64,000 nucleotides of DNA from Monodelphis domestica (lineage: Eukaryota > Chordata > Mammalia > Didelphimorphia > Didelphidae): NCBI RefSeq assembly GCF_027887165.1, contig NC_077233.1, positions 182,837,114 to 182,901,113 on the forward strand, in the 5' to 3' direction. Both the position numbers and the translations under genes were made by a program. The notes under the pieces were generated by a model. It searched no databases and was not told the origin of the DNA. It saw only the letters and a program-made list of their open reading frames with translations. The first letter of the stretch is position 1. Every line of letters begins with the position of its first letter. This document shows, piece after piece, positions 1 through 11,810 of this stretch.

Positions 1-180
1 TGGTATTACCCTGTCAAAGAGAATCCACTGTTTAATAGACTTTTGGGTATAGTTCCAGGATGAATTATTCTATAGGACCTTTGCCTCTATTGATTCTATT
101 TTCTTGTTTGTCCATTGGGCTGGGAAAAAGAAGTTGGGGAGCATGGGGACTTGCTAGTAAGTAATAAGAGGGAGTCACAA

Positions 181-238
181 ATGAGGGGGTTGGACTTGAT
201 GACTTTCAGAGGTCCCTCCCAGCTTGAAGTCTATAATT
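181..238 (+). repeat. MIR-like SINE 3' tail fragment
   Basis: The stretch has the familiar tail of mammalian CORE-SINEs (a 'gggttggacttgatgact' block followed by 'aggtccctcccagcttgaa'). Only the 3' tail remains; no tRNA-like head is visible. The flanking bases 1-180 and 239-540 show no repeat or coding signal that I recognise. Confidence 0.45.
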
Positions 239-544
239 TAATGAAGTTTCCTGGTTGGATGAGAAGGAGCCTAAAGTTGGAACAGGGCACCAATGAAGCA
301 GATTCAGACAGACAACCCATGTAGGGAGATCTTCCAATTGTCTCAGTGGATTCCAGGAGGAGATGACTGTATTTTCTGGGGCACCGAAAGAATTCCACTT
401 GGGATCCTCACGTGGAGAGAATCACAGGCCATGGAAGATTTGGGGAACTTTAGTTAGGAATTAAGTTAGAAAACCCAAGTTTTACTTTGTCTGGACTAGG
501 GGAGCCTTTTAAAAATGTATTTGTATATTTTTCATATGTTACAC

Positions 545-722
545 AGTTGCTGGACTCAAAGTCAAGAATACCAGAGTTTAAATTCTTCCTCTGACACTTA
601 CTAGCTATGTGATCTGGGGAAAATCACAACCTTGTTAAGCTTTAATTCCTTATCTATAAAACAGGAATAATATAATAGCACCTACTTCACTTTTATAATT
701 TGATTCTCACAAGTTATTGTGT
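545..722 (+). repeat. MIR/THER1 CORE-SINE
   Basis: Sense copy with the CORE order: 'gacacttactagctatgtga', then a diverged 'aaatcac...ttaa' block, 'ccttatctataaaacagg', and the tail 'aataatagcacctacttcac' leading to an AT-rich end. The tRNA-like 5' part is diverged. It is an old copy of the L2-mobilised SINE family. Confidence 0.75.
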
Positions 723-729
723 AAATTAA

Positions 730-2670
730 ATTATATGTATTCATCTGTACACATATACATATATCACTTTATACATGTTTTTTTCTATAAAAGATGGGAT
801 TGGATTTTATTATTTTAATAATACTTTAATAACAAATTTCCACATCTACTTTGTATCCCTTAAAGTGCTATATAATTGCTAGATATCATTATTATTATTA
901 TTTCTTCTCTCATTACTCCACAGTTCATCTGTCTCTCTGATATTCTTCAGACATTTTCTACTGTTGTTACCATTGCCTGATGCCTTCAGTTTCCTTCAAT
1001 TCATGTCCATGCAGAAGGTTTGATTTCCTTCTTCCGGGGAGCCTACCTTGATTGACTTCATTCCAGGATCTATCTACTTACTAGAAGAAACAAGTCGGTC
1101 TTCAGTTTCACCTATTTATTGCCAGAAACCCTCGAGAATCTGCTTGCTAGAGAGAGAGCCAGGTCAAGTTATCTCCTTGGAACCAGCCAGCCCACTCCCT
1201 TGTCAGTCCCTGGCCCCAGGGTGAGGGGCATCACACGTGGCTATAGCCTTCCCTTCCTAACACCTTGTTCAACCAGTCTGACCATGCCTCCCACACGCTC
1301 TGCAGTGAGCCATTCAGAAGGGCATTTATCATGATCCAGCCTGCCCATCTTGTCCTCAGATGCCTAAGTCCCTCCCTGCTCTCAGGGGGTCCTAGTCCCC
1401 GTGTTTAAGGACAAATGACATTTGCTTGCCTTTGGATGAGTGACAGGGGCCCTGATGGGGGAGCTGGTACCTGGGCCTGGCTTTCCCCAGGACTGTGGGG
1501 AGTAAATTCTGTCTCATTCAAGAGAGCTCAGATGAAGAACTCGCTCCTAAGAGCCACAATTTTCCACCTCTGAAATGGGAAGAAATTGTCCCTGCTTTAT
1601 TGCCCACCAGGATTACTACGATTCCTAATCTGGGTTCAGGTAGAATCTCTTAGGTATGAAAGTTCTGCCTTGACACCAGTATCTCTGGCAAGGCTGAGGA
1701 GCCTGACTGGGAAACATTGTACGTGCCTCATGACTGGGGTGCAGGGACTGCATGTTCCTAGCCCAAGATTGGCTGGAGAGATGGCAGTCTGAACAGCTCA
1801 GTGCATGGACCCAGCCCTAGGGCTACAGAGCTTTGAGATCTTTAGGAGAAGATGCCAGATCAAACACCAAGTGCTGCCTTGCCCTACTTCCCTGACAGAG
1901 TTCCTTTTCCCCCTATTGCCCAAGGCCAGCCCTAATGTTGCAGTTCGGTGGCTCTGGGTGCAGCTTAGAGAAAAAGCTCTAGAAGTGTGTGAGCAGAGGT
2001 CAAGAGGAAATAGATGGGAGATTGGCTTTGGTCTGCCTGTGGTCCTGCAAAGTGTGACCATGGAATTGGGCATCAGTGTTCCTCCTGGTCTTGCCACAGC
2101 CACCCTGGACCGTTAGCTCCCAGCCTGAACCTAACAGACAATGGAGCACCCAGGGAGGTGGGCAGGCTCACGAGTCTGCTAGGGGGCTAACCAGCAGCCT
2201 GTGCAGCTCTACCTCAGTTTCAAGATGTGGTTTAGGCTGTAGGGAACACCAGTAATTACTGCTCATTAGGCTCTTATCCTCAGCTCATCTCAGAGGCCCA
2301 GGTAATAGCTATTTCAGACTTTGGAGCTCTTCTGCCTGGGGATGGAAGAAGTATGGGGATAAGAGGTGGGTTCTAATTACTACTGAGTCAGTTGCTGATT
2401 TCTTGCTCATGTATGAAGAGCTAGCTACTTCTAGAACCCCAGATAATCCTCAATTCTTTTGCCATTCAATTGAAGCCTCCACCTACGGCTAGAGGTACCC
2501 AATGTTTTCCTGACCCCCTTGGGAGGCCACCAGGAACAAGCCCAGCAGGCACAACTTAAACTGTAGGATCAAGGAGAACCCAGGGCTAGAACCTGTTTCC
2601 TTTGGCCTTTTAATCAGCACAAAAAATACAAGCAAATAGCTCTTTACCTACTTGATCTTGTTCCCATTAG
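730..2670. other. Mostly unique sequence, no gene recognised
   Basis: Beyond a short ATT run near 885-903, I find no repeat signature here. From about 1000 the base composition becomes more balanced. A consensus AP-1 core (TGAGTCA) lies near 2384. ORFs on both strands at 1800-2116 are about 100 codons with no recognisable protein and overlap in antisense, so I do not call a gene. Confidence 0.4.
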
Positions 2671-2775
2671 GATCTGGGTCACGAAAGAGTGCATTCTTCC
2701 GGGTATGCATCTTGTGGTTTCCCTATCAGCTCCATGGACCTCCTTTTTTTAGGAGTGACTTTTATGATCCCAGCC

Positions 2776-3003
2776 CAGCAGAAAGATAAGGAAGGAAGGA
2801 AAGAAGAAGGGAGGGAGGGAGAAAAGAAAGAGGGGGAAGGAGGAAAGGGAGGGAGGGTAGGGAGGGAAAGAATGGAAGAAGGGAAGGAGGAAGGGAAGAA
2901 AGTAAGAAAGAAAGAGAAAGGAAGGAAGAAAGAAAGAGAAGGAAGGAGGGAGAGAGGGAAGAGGAGAGAGAGACACACACACAGTGGGAGAGACAGAAAG
3001 AGA
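2776..3003. repeat. Purine-rich (GGAA/GAAAG) low-complexity tract
   Basis: About 220 bases of almost pure purine on the plus strand made of imperfect GGAA, GGGA and GAAAG units, ending in a short ACAC run at 2971-2981. Several ORFs cross it in both directions; they encode only Lys/Arg/Glu/Gly or Ser/Phe/Leu/Pro strings and are artefacts of composition. Confidence 0.9.
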
Positions 3004-3061
3004 GAGAGTCTTTGCCTTCAAGGACCTTAAATTCTATTGAGGGAGACAAATTATGCATAGG

Positions 3062-3335
3062 AAAGGTGTTCCTAAAGTCTTAGTGTAACTTAAACCTTCT
3101 TTAAACCTTTGGACAGCTACATAGCATAATAGATGAAGTGCCAAGCTTGGAATAAGGAAGAATTTGGGTTCAAATTGGGCCTCAACATTTCCTAGCTCTG
3201 TGACACTGGCCAAATCATTTAACCCTAATTGCCTCACCCTTTCCATTTTCTATTTGAGAATTGATACTAAGACAGAAGGTAAGAGGTTGTTGGGCTTTTT
3301 TTAACTACACTAAGACATTTGAAACATTCTGAATA
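3062..3335. mobile_element. Mariner-like MITE remnant, split by a SINE
   Basis: The left end (3065-3090, containing 'cctaaagtcttagtgtaact') and the right end (3300-3335, 'aactacactaagacatttga') are inverted copies of each other, as in short palindromic mariner-derived elements. The SINE at 3111-3291 sits between the two arms. No transposase is present. I did not find a convincing TA duplication, so the exact edges are uncertain. Confidence 0.5.
3111..3291 (+). repeat. tRNA-derived SINE (WSINE1/WALLSI-like)
   Basis: Sense copy with the tRNA-like head 'ggacagctacatagc', the core 'cctagctctgtgacactggc', 'aaccctaattgcctcaccct', and the diagnostic 3' end 'tgatactaagacagaaggta'. It lies inside the mariner-like MITE and is therefore younger than it. 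Confidence 0.8.
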
Positions 3336-3639
3336 AAAACAAAATAGATATATACAAAATAAATGCAAGATAGTGGGAGAGTAAAAGCATTGGCATGTGG
3401 AAATCAGGAAAGAACTCATGAAGAAGTTAGCCTTTTAGCTAAACTTTGAAGAAAACTAGGGATTCTAAAAAAATGTAGTGATCAAGAAGAAGAAGATTAC
3501 AGATGTGGGGATCAGCCTATTCAAAGATACAGAGATGGGAAATTTATTGTATCAGCTAGACTATTCATTCTGGACTAAATAGTTGAATAGCTCATAAGAT
3601 AAAAAGCTCTCAAGATAAAACATTTGAGCCAGACTGGAT

Positions 3640-4200
3640 CTTCATGGCCATCCAGTCCAACACATACTCAGGAAAGGATTCCCACTCCAACAGACCCAAC
3701 AAGTGGCCATGCAGACTTTACTTAAAGACCTACATTGAGGAGAAACCCACTAGCCCCAGAGGCAGCCCTTCTGTTGTTGGGTAGCCCTAATTTCTAGGAA
3801 GGTTTTCTTTATATTAAACCTTAATTTTCCTCTTTTCTCTATTGCCAGAATGGTCCAATTCCTAGCACATAATAGGTACTTAATGAATGTTGTTTGCTTT
3901 GTTGCTTCCAGTTTTGCCTTTTGAGGTCAAAGAGGTCAAACAGAAAACAAATTCCTAATTTCTCTTTCACATGACAGCCTTTCAAATACCTGGACAACTA
4001 TCATTTTCTTCCATATCTCACCTGAGCTCCCAGTTTCTGCAAGTGATTTTCATATGGCATGGAATTGGAGCAGTTTGCCATTCTGATTGCTCCCCTCCAA
4101 CGTCCTTCCTAAACTGGTGCCTGGAGTTGAACGCTATTCCATAAACAGTCTAACCATAGTAGAGGATAACGGGGTTCAACCCTCATAATTTTAAAACAAT
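3640..4200 (-). repeat. L3/CR1 LINE fragment, antisense
   Basis: Reverse complement of the CR1/L3 ORF2 C-terminal region: 'aacccactagccccagaggc', 'tttctaggaaggttttcttt', 'acatgacagcctttcaaata' and 'acgtccttcctaaactggtg' are spaced as in CR1 LINEs. A short L2-like tail (3858-3897, 'agcacataataggtacttaa') interrupts it. An ancient, non-functional copy. Confidence 0.75.
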
Positions 4201-4251
4201 TTTTCTTAATAATTATCAAAGAGTTTTTTGAGAACCTACCCATTCCTTTTT

Positions 4252-4335
4252 CCTTTTTTTTTTGAGATTGGGTCTCTCCATCTTGTTCATGTTGGCAGTG
4301 CTATCGCAATACATGGATCTCTGACCTAGCCATCC
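4252..4335 (-). ncRNA. Possible 7SL RNA 3' fragment (retrocopy)
   Basis: After a T run, 'tgagattgggtctctccatc' and the following 50 bases resemble the reverse complement of the 7SL RNA 3' end (GAGACGGGGTCTCGCTATG). The match fades after about 75 bases. The T run is what an antisense poly(A) tail would give. This is much weaker than the copy at 14423-14686. Confidence 0.3.
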
Positions 4336-4339
4336 TCTA

Positions 4340-5250
4340 ACTTTGGACCTAGAAAGTTCATTTTTCACTTTATGAGCAGTCCCAGGCAAAGAACAGCATT
4401 GAAATGTGGTTGGAACTGAAAGAAATCATAAAGTAACAAGAACACATTCCTGTATGAGTATAATTTTATCCCCCATTCCCTCTGTAGTAGTTTGGGGAAC
4501 ACATTCTTCTACGACTCCCAGTTCCAAAATAGGGGCCAAGGAAAGACTGATTTCAGAACTACTGCTGGATGGGTCCTAGCTGAGCCTGACTTCAATGACA
4601 TCTGTGTTTTGTCTATCATCTGCTTTCCAGCTGCCACCATTTGCAGTAGGCTCCTGGCCATGTGGTCACAATTCACCAGCTTTCCCATAGCCAAGATATT
4701 TCATCTTCTTGTTCCAAACTGACCCCAACAACAAAAAATGGCTACTCTCATGGCCTATTCCTGGAAGTCTCCTTTACTTTTCATAGTCACAAACTTGGTC
4801 ACGACCTCCATTATTGGATCATGTCCACTATTGAATTCCATTCCATGCTTCCCTAACCCTGACACCATCAACCTGAACTCTTGGCAGATACATCTCACAG
4901 GAATTAGAGTTTATTTTTATCCTCTGAGTTTTTGTCCTCTGGACCCAGGCATCCTAGGAAATTTAGTTCTCCCTTACTCTCAAGCATCCCTTTTACTATA
5001 GTTACTCAGATCATATCTGGTGATGAGTTTGGATCCTTCAAGGAGTTATTTTTCTCTTAGACAACTTAATGAAGAGGGAGAGACTTCTGGCCCTTGATTG
5101 TATTGGCTCATCACTGTATGGGGAAAAGATGAAAATTCATGGGAAATTCCAAATGTTCTGAATATTAAGGTTGAAAACTCTCTTTGCTCTGGTAGGGAGA
5201 TTCCCTGCATCTTACTTCTTCCCCTCCTTTTATGTTCTGCTTCTCCTCTT
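4340..5250. other. No recognised feature
   Basis: No repeat consensus or exon structure was recognised. Short ORFs on both strands (4492-4722, 4738-5001) have no recognisable motif. The sequence could be an old diverged LINE body, since L2 sequence follows at 5454, but I cannot show it. Confidence 0.3.
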
Positions 5251-5255
5251 CCTTG

Positions 5256-5453
5256 CATACATTTTTAAAACCCATACTTCTGCCTTAGAATCAATACTAA
5301 GTATTGGTTCCAAGCAGAAGAGCAGCAAGGGCTAGGCAATTGGGATTAAGTGACTTGCCCAGGTCACACCAGAAAGTGTCTGAGATCAAATTTGAACCCA
5401 GGACCTCCCATTTCCGGACCTGGCTCTCCATCCGCTGAGCCCCCTAGCCACCC
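5256..5453 (-). repeat. tRNA-derived SINE (WSINE1/WALLSI-like), antisense
   Basis: Full-length antisense copy: 'tttttaaaacccatacttct', 'caatactaagtattggttcc', 'gacttgcccaggtcacacca', 'ttgaacccaggacctcccat', and the tRNA-like head 'gctgagccccctagccaccc'. Diverged direct repeats near both ends ('ttccttgcatac' and 'ttccttatac') may be a target-site duplication. Confidence 0.85.
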
Positions 5454-5915
5454 TTCTTCCTTATACTTCTTAGTGGTCTTAACACATCATCTCTGGATTC
5501 TATCATTGTTCAGGGGATGTTTCTATAACTGCAAGGCTCTCCCTCCTCACCTTAATCTCCTTATTTCCTTGGCTTCCTTCAAGACCCAGCTGAAATCTCA
5601 TCTTCTACAGGTGGCCTTTCCTGGCCCTTGTACTAGTGAGATCTTGTACATGTATCTAGAGATAGATATCATAGAGAGATACTATAGACATATTACAGAC
5701 AGGTATTACGATATAGTACACACACACACATATATATCCACATATGCATATGTATACACAAACTTATGTATAGATATCTCATAGAGCATATAGAGTTATT
5801 TGCACGTTGTCTCCCACATTAGACTACGAGCTCCCTGAGAGCAGGGACTGCCTTTTGCCTTTCTTGTATCCTCAGGGTTGAACACAGTGGTTCAGCCTGG
5901 CACATTGTAAGCATT
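5454..5915 (+). repeat. L2 LINE 3' end
   Basis: Sense L2: 'ccttcaagacccagctgaaa' (end of ORF2), 'cacgttgtctcccacattag', 'ctccctgagagcagggactg' and 'ttgtatcctcagggttgaac'. An AT/CA-rich microsatellite (about 5655-5790) has expanded within it. The ORF crossing this copy has no intact reverse transcriptase. Confidence 0.8.
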
Positions 5916-6660
5916 GTTTTTCCCCTTTCCTTTATTGCTCCAGAACTTAACAGAACATAGCATGGAACATAGCAAATTCTTAAATTAGCTTAAAAATGTA
6001 AATGCTTACGTTTACATTTTTTATTATTTTGTATAAAGGCTTTTTGTCTGACTGGCTAGCATGCCCAGTCTGTTCTCCATCCTCTTACCTCCTTGCCTCT
6101 AGGGATTACCCAGATCACAACCTCAGTTCTATCTCTCAGCCCTCCCCCCCACCCCCCAACTCTGGCAGTGATTCAATAAACTTCCAAGGGACGTGGGGTT
6201 GACCTGGGAGGAAGTAAAATAGGATGAGGAACAGCCTTATTTAAAGGAGCATTTGGATAATTGATAACCGAAGCTAATCTTTCACTGGAGGGTGGTGGGA
6301 AACCACAACCTCAAAAATCAAAGCTAGGCTTTCACAGGCTCTGCCGCCAGATCAGAGAAGGGAGGCTCCCATCCTCCCCTCAGGGAATGGCACAGAACAA
6401 TGTGAACACCACAAAAAAGGCAATCATTTTAGGTAGACTTGGTAGACAGGTTCAAACGTATTGGGTTTTTGCCCTTTCTTTGAGGCCCCACTGTGGTTTG
6501 TTGCCTCCTGTTTGGTACTTTCTAGAGAGAAGAGAAGAGGAGGGGAGGGGAGAGGGAGAGGGCAGGTTGTGGGGTGGGAAGGTCTCAGGAGCATCTTCAC
6601 CCAGAGCACACTTCAGGCCTCTGGTGGGCTAGTCTCTCATATGTGTGGGGAGCAGTTGGC
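5916..6660. other. No gene; C-rich run
   Basis: No repeat is recognised apart from a C-run 'cctccccccccacccccca' at about 6145-6163, which could form a G-quadruplex on the minus strand. A purine-rich patch covers about 6523-6560. The ORFs are short and unconvincing. Confidence 0.35.
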
Positions 6661-6664
6661 CCAA

Positions 6665-6852
6665 CAAGGCACCATGGTAGAATAGGGTCCTAAGTTTGAA
6701 GTCTGGAGAACCTGCCTCCAAATCTGGTCTCAAAGTCAGGCACTTATTGGCTCAGTAAATTATTCCACCTCTCTAAGCTTCAGTCTCTTTTACTGGAAAA
6801 TGTAAAATGACCTCTAGAATCCCCTTCAGCTCTGAATCTATGATCCTGTGAT
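6665..6852 (+). repeat. MIR-like SINE
   Basis: Sense SINE: a diverged head 'caccatggtagaatagggtc', core 'tcaggcacttattggctcag', then 'tctaagcttcagtctctttt' and the tail 'ccccttcagctctgaatcta' ending in 'tgatcctgtgat'. The tail type is the same as at 181-238. Confidence 0.7.
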
Positions 6853-6854
6853 AC

Positions 6855-7690
6855 CTACCACATGGGCCCAGGAGATGGGTGCATCAGACTAGAGCTTTTT
6901 AAATGAATGCTCTGAGGTGAGTTGATTGCCTTGGAGAGGTAAGGCAGGCTTTGGGGTTCCAAACAGCCAGTTGCAAATTTGGGGGCCCCTCTCCATCTTT
7001 CCTTTCTTGCAGCCCTCCCCCAAGTAACTGGTCTGTGTTGAGCTAGTGGCGCTGAGCCCCCATGGTTGGGAAATAGGAAGCAGGCAGAATGAGACAGGAG
7101 ATGTAATTCCAAACAAACTTCCAAAACGAAAGGCACAGGGCTGGGGGTGGAGGATGGGGGAGGAGTCAGGCAAAGGGGAGAAGGGAGGGAGGGAAAGTTG
7201 ATAACCGGCTTTGCCAGAGTCCGCTGCCAAGAGACACTTCACTTAGACATTGTCTCTCCTTCCTCCCCATTGTGCTTAGGAGGTGGAGGGAAAGGGAGGC
7301 AAAGGCAGCCCCAGCCCTGGGAGCTAAGTTCCCTCCCCTCCTTCTAGCCTGAACATTGCAGAACGTCTTGCAACTGGTGTAGGGCACGTAGCGCAAAGAA
7401 AGAGAGAGAAACGAGTTTTGTGACAGGAAATCCTCCGTTTTATGAATTGGAGAAGTGCGGGGAAAAGGGAGGTGGGCAAGTTAGATGATAGGATATCTGA
7501 GTCCTCAATTGTGCTCACTTGCAAAACTAGAACCCTGGGAATCTTTTGGATTATCCATTTCCTAAGGGTGGAGATCCTCTGTCAAGTCTTGATTGATCCA
7601 GTTTCCCTGGGGAATGGGAAGAGTAGTGGATGTCCTCTCACCCTGACATTGGCTTTAACTTGTGACCTAAGGGATGATTATTCTGCTTTA
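6855..7690. other. Unique sequence, G/C-richer, no gene recognised
   Basis: About 800 bases free of repeats that I can identify, with purine-rich patches (7145-7200), a GATAA site near 7199 and moderate GC. Overlapping ORFs on both strands (6889-7242, 7166-7396 and others) have no recognisable domain. It could be a regulatory segment; the sequence does not prove it. Confidence 0.3.
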
Positions 7691-7960
7691 ACCTCTATCA
7701 CTCTCCCCAGGGTCTGGAAGACTCTTTCCTCACCTCGGCCACCTATCTTCCCTGGTTTCCTTTAAAACTGCCCAATACCACCTTCTGCAGGAAGCAGAAC
7801 ACACATATGCGTGCGTGTATCATGTATATACATAGTTATTTGCATGTTGTTTCCCCCATTAGACTGTGAGCATCTTGAGGGTAGGGACTCTTTTGCCTTT
7901 CTTATATCCTCAGCACTTAGCACACTGTGAATGCTTCAAAAGTACTTATTGAGAATGATA
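7690..7960 (+). repeat. L2 LINE 3' end
   Basis: Sense L2 with 'tttcctttaaaactgcccaa', 'gcatgttgtttcccccatta', 'gagcatcttgagggtaggga' and 'tatcctcagcacttagcaca'. A short CATATGCGTG/TATAC repeat lies inside it at about 7801-7835. Confidence 0.8.
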
Positions 7961-8820
7961 GTAAGAATCCAAAGGAGTAATATAGGGCCATAATACTCTG
8001 TGCTCTATAGTTTTAATAGGGTGATGGGGATATGGACACCACAATGTCCAATCTAAAACTACATGCTCAAAAGCCTGCATGGAGCCCAGCAGCTGATGTC
8101 TAACTGAATTTGGGTGGTTGTTTTTTAAGTGCAATAAGAATGTTTCAGAGGAATGAGACAGACTAGGACATTGAGACAAAGGAGTTAGGAGAAGATAGGG
8201 AAGAAATGACAAGTTGACATCCTATTCACTTGACTGCTATGCTGTGAGGCACCATCAATCCCTGCAACCTTCACACTTCCCATGTTCATTTCACACCTTG
8301 CTGTGAATCTTCCCACCTATAATGCTGCGCCATGAAGACTTTCTCACCCAGTGCTGCTGCTACTGGGGATATTAACCTAACATACTTCCATGAGTTACTT
8401 GAATATTTCTCCTCCTGTGTTGAAGAGATGGCAGGATAAGTCTAGAGTTGTTGAACAAGAACTAAATGTAGTTGGCAGACATTTGTGGGAGTATCAGTTT
8501 TGGAAAACGGGTGATAAGAGTATTCTCTTCTTAATTTAAATCCTTGATATCTATTCTACATTCTACTGGTCCTCTGCTTTACTAGTATGCATGTGATTTG
8601 TTTTGGCTTGGTGAGAGAAGAATCAGCAGAAATGATCGAGATCTATGAATGAAAATCAGTGATCATTCCCTTGAGTACCATGGGCTAGAAAGTACTTAAG
8701 AACATATTAGGAGTGTTTAGTGCTTTAGAGGCATAAGGGAAATACTTCAACAAAATTTGCTTCCCTCCCTTTATGATGCCTCAAATTCCACTATGAGAAA
8801 TGGATTCCTTTGGTTTAAAC
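7961..8820. other. No recognised feature
   Basis: AT-leaning sequence without a recognised repeat or exon. The ORF on the minus strand at 7946-8212 has no known domain. The segment ends where the pyrimidine tract begins. Confidence 0.3.
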
Positions 8821-8824
8821 ATTA

Positions 8825-9286
<462 letters not shown>

Positions 9287-9359
9287 GTTCTTCTTCTGTT
9301 ACAAATGCCCCCAGGATGATAACCGTTAAACTCCTGACTCTTTATAAATATAGGATTTG

Positions 9360-9680
9360 GAGATGGAAGAAGCCCTAAAATTATCCAGCCCAACCTCATT
9401 CTTAATGTATAAATCTCTTCTACAGTACTTCTAGTAAAGGATCATCTACCTGCCTTTGCTCAAACACTACTAGTGATAGAGAATCATGATCTGACATGGT
9501 AGTTAATTCCAATTCTGGGTAACTTTACTAGGAAATTCTTTCCTTTGTTGATCCAAAATAAAGCTGCTTTTTTGCCCTGAAATTTCCACCAACTGGTTTA
9601 TGTTCTACCCATCAGGGCCAGGCAGAATATATAATCCCTTTCCCATCTGACAACTTTCCACATATTTGAAGTCAGAGTAT
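9360..9680 (-). repeat. L3/CR1 LINE fragment, antisense
   Basis: Reverse complement CR1/L3: 'attatccagcccaacctcat', 'ttaattccaattctgggtaa', 'ctaggaaattctttcctttg', 'ctacccatcagggccaggca', 'ccatctgacaactttccaca'. The order matches the copies at 3640, 13425 and 22235 in this window. Confidence 0.7.
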
Positions 9681-10715
9681 TTACTCAGAGGAGACATGGG
9701 AGTTCTTTGAGATCAGTAGATGAGGAAATAGGGACAAGCATGGGTGGAACAAAAGGAATTAAATAATAAGGGTATTAGAAGATAAGGGTGAGGTCAGGTA
9801 ATAAAAATGCAATCAACCAAAATACATAATCATTTAAATGGGTCAGAAATTGTATCTCCTGTTTGGAGCTTAGAAATTGGGTTGTGTTAATACAGGAAGG
9901 GCTGCCTGGTGAAGGAAGCTCTAAGTAGTGGTTTTGAAGAGGGGGAGAATGGGGTAGGACAAGAAAGAGAATAAATGGAGCAGTGTTCATTTTCTATCAT
10001 AGCTAAAGAGGATCTTTACAAACTAAAGTCTGAAAGAAATTTGTCCACCGAATTCATTACATATCCTGGGATCCTTTGACCTTGATTTTGAGGACATCAG
10101 TAAGGATAACCCTTTTTCTTTCCAGTCATGACAAAGCAGGGAATTCCAGGAGCAGACAAAGCAGAAGCATAGTGAGGAAGAAGTGGAGAGGACAAGTTGT
10201 ATGGAGGTAAGAATGGGGAAGGAGTTGGCTGGGAAGCGGGAAAGTAAGAGGCATAAGCATGGTGTTTTCACAGGGTGTGGTACCATTCTTCAGAACTTTC
10301 CCATCCCTGGGTTTATGACTCCTTGAAAAAGAACAAATTATCTCCTTGGCTATACAGAGGTCCAGGAAGGCATTGAGCACAATTCATTTCCTTTCCTGAT
10401 CCTCTAAACACAGTTTCCCATAGGTGCTGTCACACACTCCTGTTCCTGAACATATAGATGAGGGCACACTCATTGTAAGTCTCAGAACAACCTTTGGCCA
10501 AAGGCAGTACAATTCTCACTTGAAATGGATACAGAGCACCGGATAACTAGATCTTAACACAACATAACTGTAAAATAATAATCATGTTGTTGTTGCAGAC
10601 CTATGATTTCATTAGTATGTGGAACTCCTAGTATAAAAACTTCTTGTACTTATACAGCTCGTCTGTAACTTAAAAAGAGTAACTCTGCCCAGGGTATAGG
10701 GAAGTTAATAATCAT
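9681..10715. other. No recognised feature
   Basis: About one kilobase with no repeat signature that I can name and no credible ORF. ORFs on the minus strand at 9775-10380 are under 90 codons and have no motif. Confidence 0.3.
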
Positions 10716-10719
10716 GGCT

Positions 10720-11030
10720 GCAATGATGATATCTAACAGTGAGATAGGGTTCTAAAGTTTGCAAATGGCTTTACATACACTTTCTTATTTGATCCTTACA
10801 ATAACCTTTGAAGTAAGTGCTCTCATTATGCCCATTTTACAGATGGGGAAACATAGAGAGATAGAGGTTATGTGACTTGCCCAGGGTCACAAAGCTAAGG
10901 GTTTGAATTAGGATTCAAATCTAGTTCTTCCTGTTTCCAAGTTGTCACACAGCTAGATTAGATCAGAGGTAGGAATAGAAACCAAATCCTGACTCCAAGG
11001 CCAGCCTACTATCCCCAAAGCTGTGCATCT
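10720..11030 (-). repeat. MIR/THER1 SINE, antisense, plus a second fragment
   Basis: Antisense MIR: 'tttgcaaatggctttacata', 'cttatttgatccttacaata', 'cccattttacagatggggaa', 'gtgacttgcccagggtcaca'. From about 10940 a second, shorter MIR-type piece follows ('gtcacacagctagattagat...accaaatcctgactccaagg'), so two old SINEs abut here. Confidence 0.75.
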
Positions 11031-11244
11031 CTCATAAAGTAATAATGGCCTCTATGTGCTTACTTCAATTCAGTGTAATCAACATCCTACAGAGCACAGT
11101 GCAGAAGCCTGGCTTCTGCAGGATAAATAGATTTTAAGAGTCTCATCCTATTTGATGAGATGTCAGAGCACCTCTGGACTTTATAATTGTATGTCATGCT
11201 GGCCCCTTATAAAGTAATAATATTTATAGCTAGAAAGGATCTTA

Positions 11245-11345
11245 TAAATCAGTGGTTTCTGACCTGTGGCCTGTGGATCCCTATTTGGGAATTGAGGAGG
11301 GCAGAGTCACCTGGAATTATTATAAAGGGTTTTGGCTTAAATTTA
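11245..11345. mobile_element. Possible hAT (Charlie-like) fragment
   Basis: The stretch starting 'cagtggtttctgacctgtgg' resembles the terminus of Charlie-type hAT elements ('CAGTGGTTCTCAACCTGTGG'). Only about 100 bases are recognisable, and no second inverted end or 8-bp duplication was found. Confidence 0.35.
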
Positions 11346-11639
11346 TTTTCTTTTTTTTTTCTCATAAATTTAATAATCATCAACAAACACTAATATTATA
11401 ATATACAAAGCCACAAAAGGAAGATTATATATATATAACAGTGAACTTCATTGGGTACAGTTTAGTTTTTTGGCTTTTTAACTATTTAAATTTTTAAAAG
11501 GTAGTAATAAAATTGCCCTGACTATTTGTTCCTTCCTTCTGAATTTCTGTTTCCATATATTTTCTCAACCAACAGGTACCAAAGATACAACTACTCTCAC
11601 GGAGAGAAGAATATTGTGAATTTCTTTGATGTTGATAAA

Positions 11640-11810
11640 GATACCTCACACTCAAAAAATCACTCATCTCATCTAATTCTCATTTTACAGATGAAGAAAC
11701 TGAGGCCTAGAAAGGTGAATTGAATTGTGCCTGGTAATCAGCAGAACTGATAGTCTAATCCAGGCCCAATGACTGTAAAATTTATGCTGTCTCACTGAAC
11801 TCTGATGCCA
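11640..11810 (-). repeat. MIR-like SINE, antisense
   Basis: Antisense CORE-SINE: 'ctcatctaattctcatttta', 'cagatgaagaaactgaggcc', then a diverged core and 'agtctaatccaggcccaatg'. The 5' head is degraded. Confidence 0.65.

Larger units (their letters stand above)
3005..3565 (-). repeat. L2 LINE 3' region, interrupted
   Basis: Antisense L2 sequence. The left part (3005-3060) has the 'ttcaaggaccttaaattcta' block that matches the reverse complement of the L2 3' UTR. The right part (about 3330-3565) has the diverged 'gaactcatgaagaagttagc...ctaaactttgaag' block that follows in L2. Between them lies a mariner-like element holding a SINE. Confidence 0.6.

Noticed and set aside
2679-3058. Overlapping ORFs of 90-113 codons on both strands
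   Set aside because: They come from the GGAA/GAAAG purine tract; no natural protein composition.
4492-5001. ORFs in unassigned DNA between L3 and SINE
   Set aside because: Under 90 codons, on both strands, no motif; likely diverged LINE body or chance.
5350-5784. 144-codon ORF
   Set aside because: Starts in an antisense SINE and runs into L2 and an AT/CA microsatellite.
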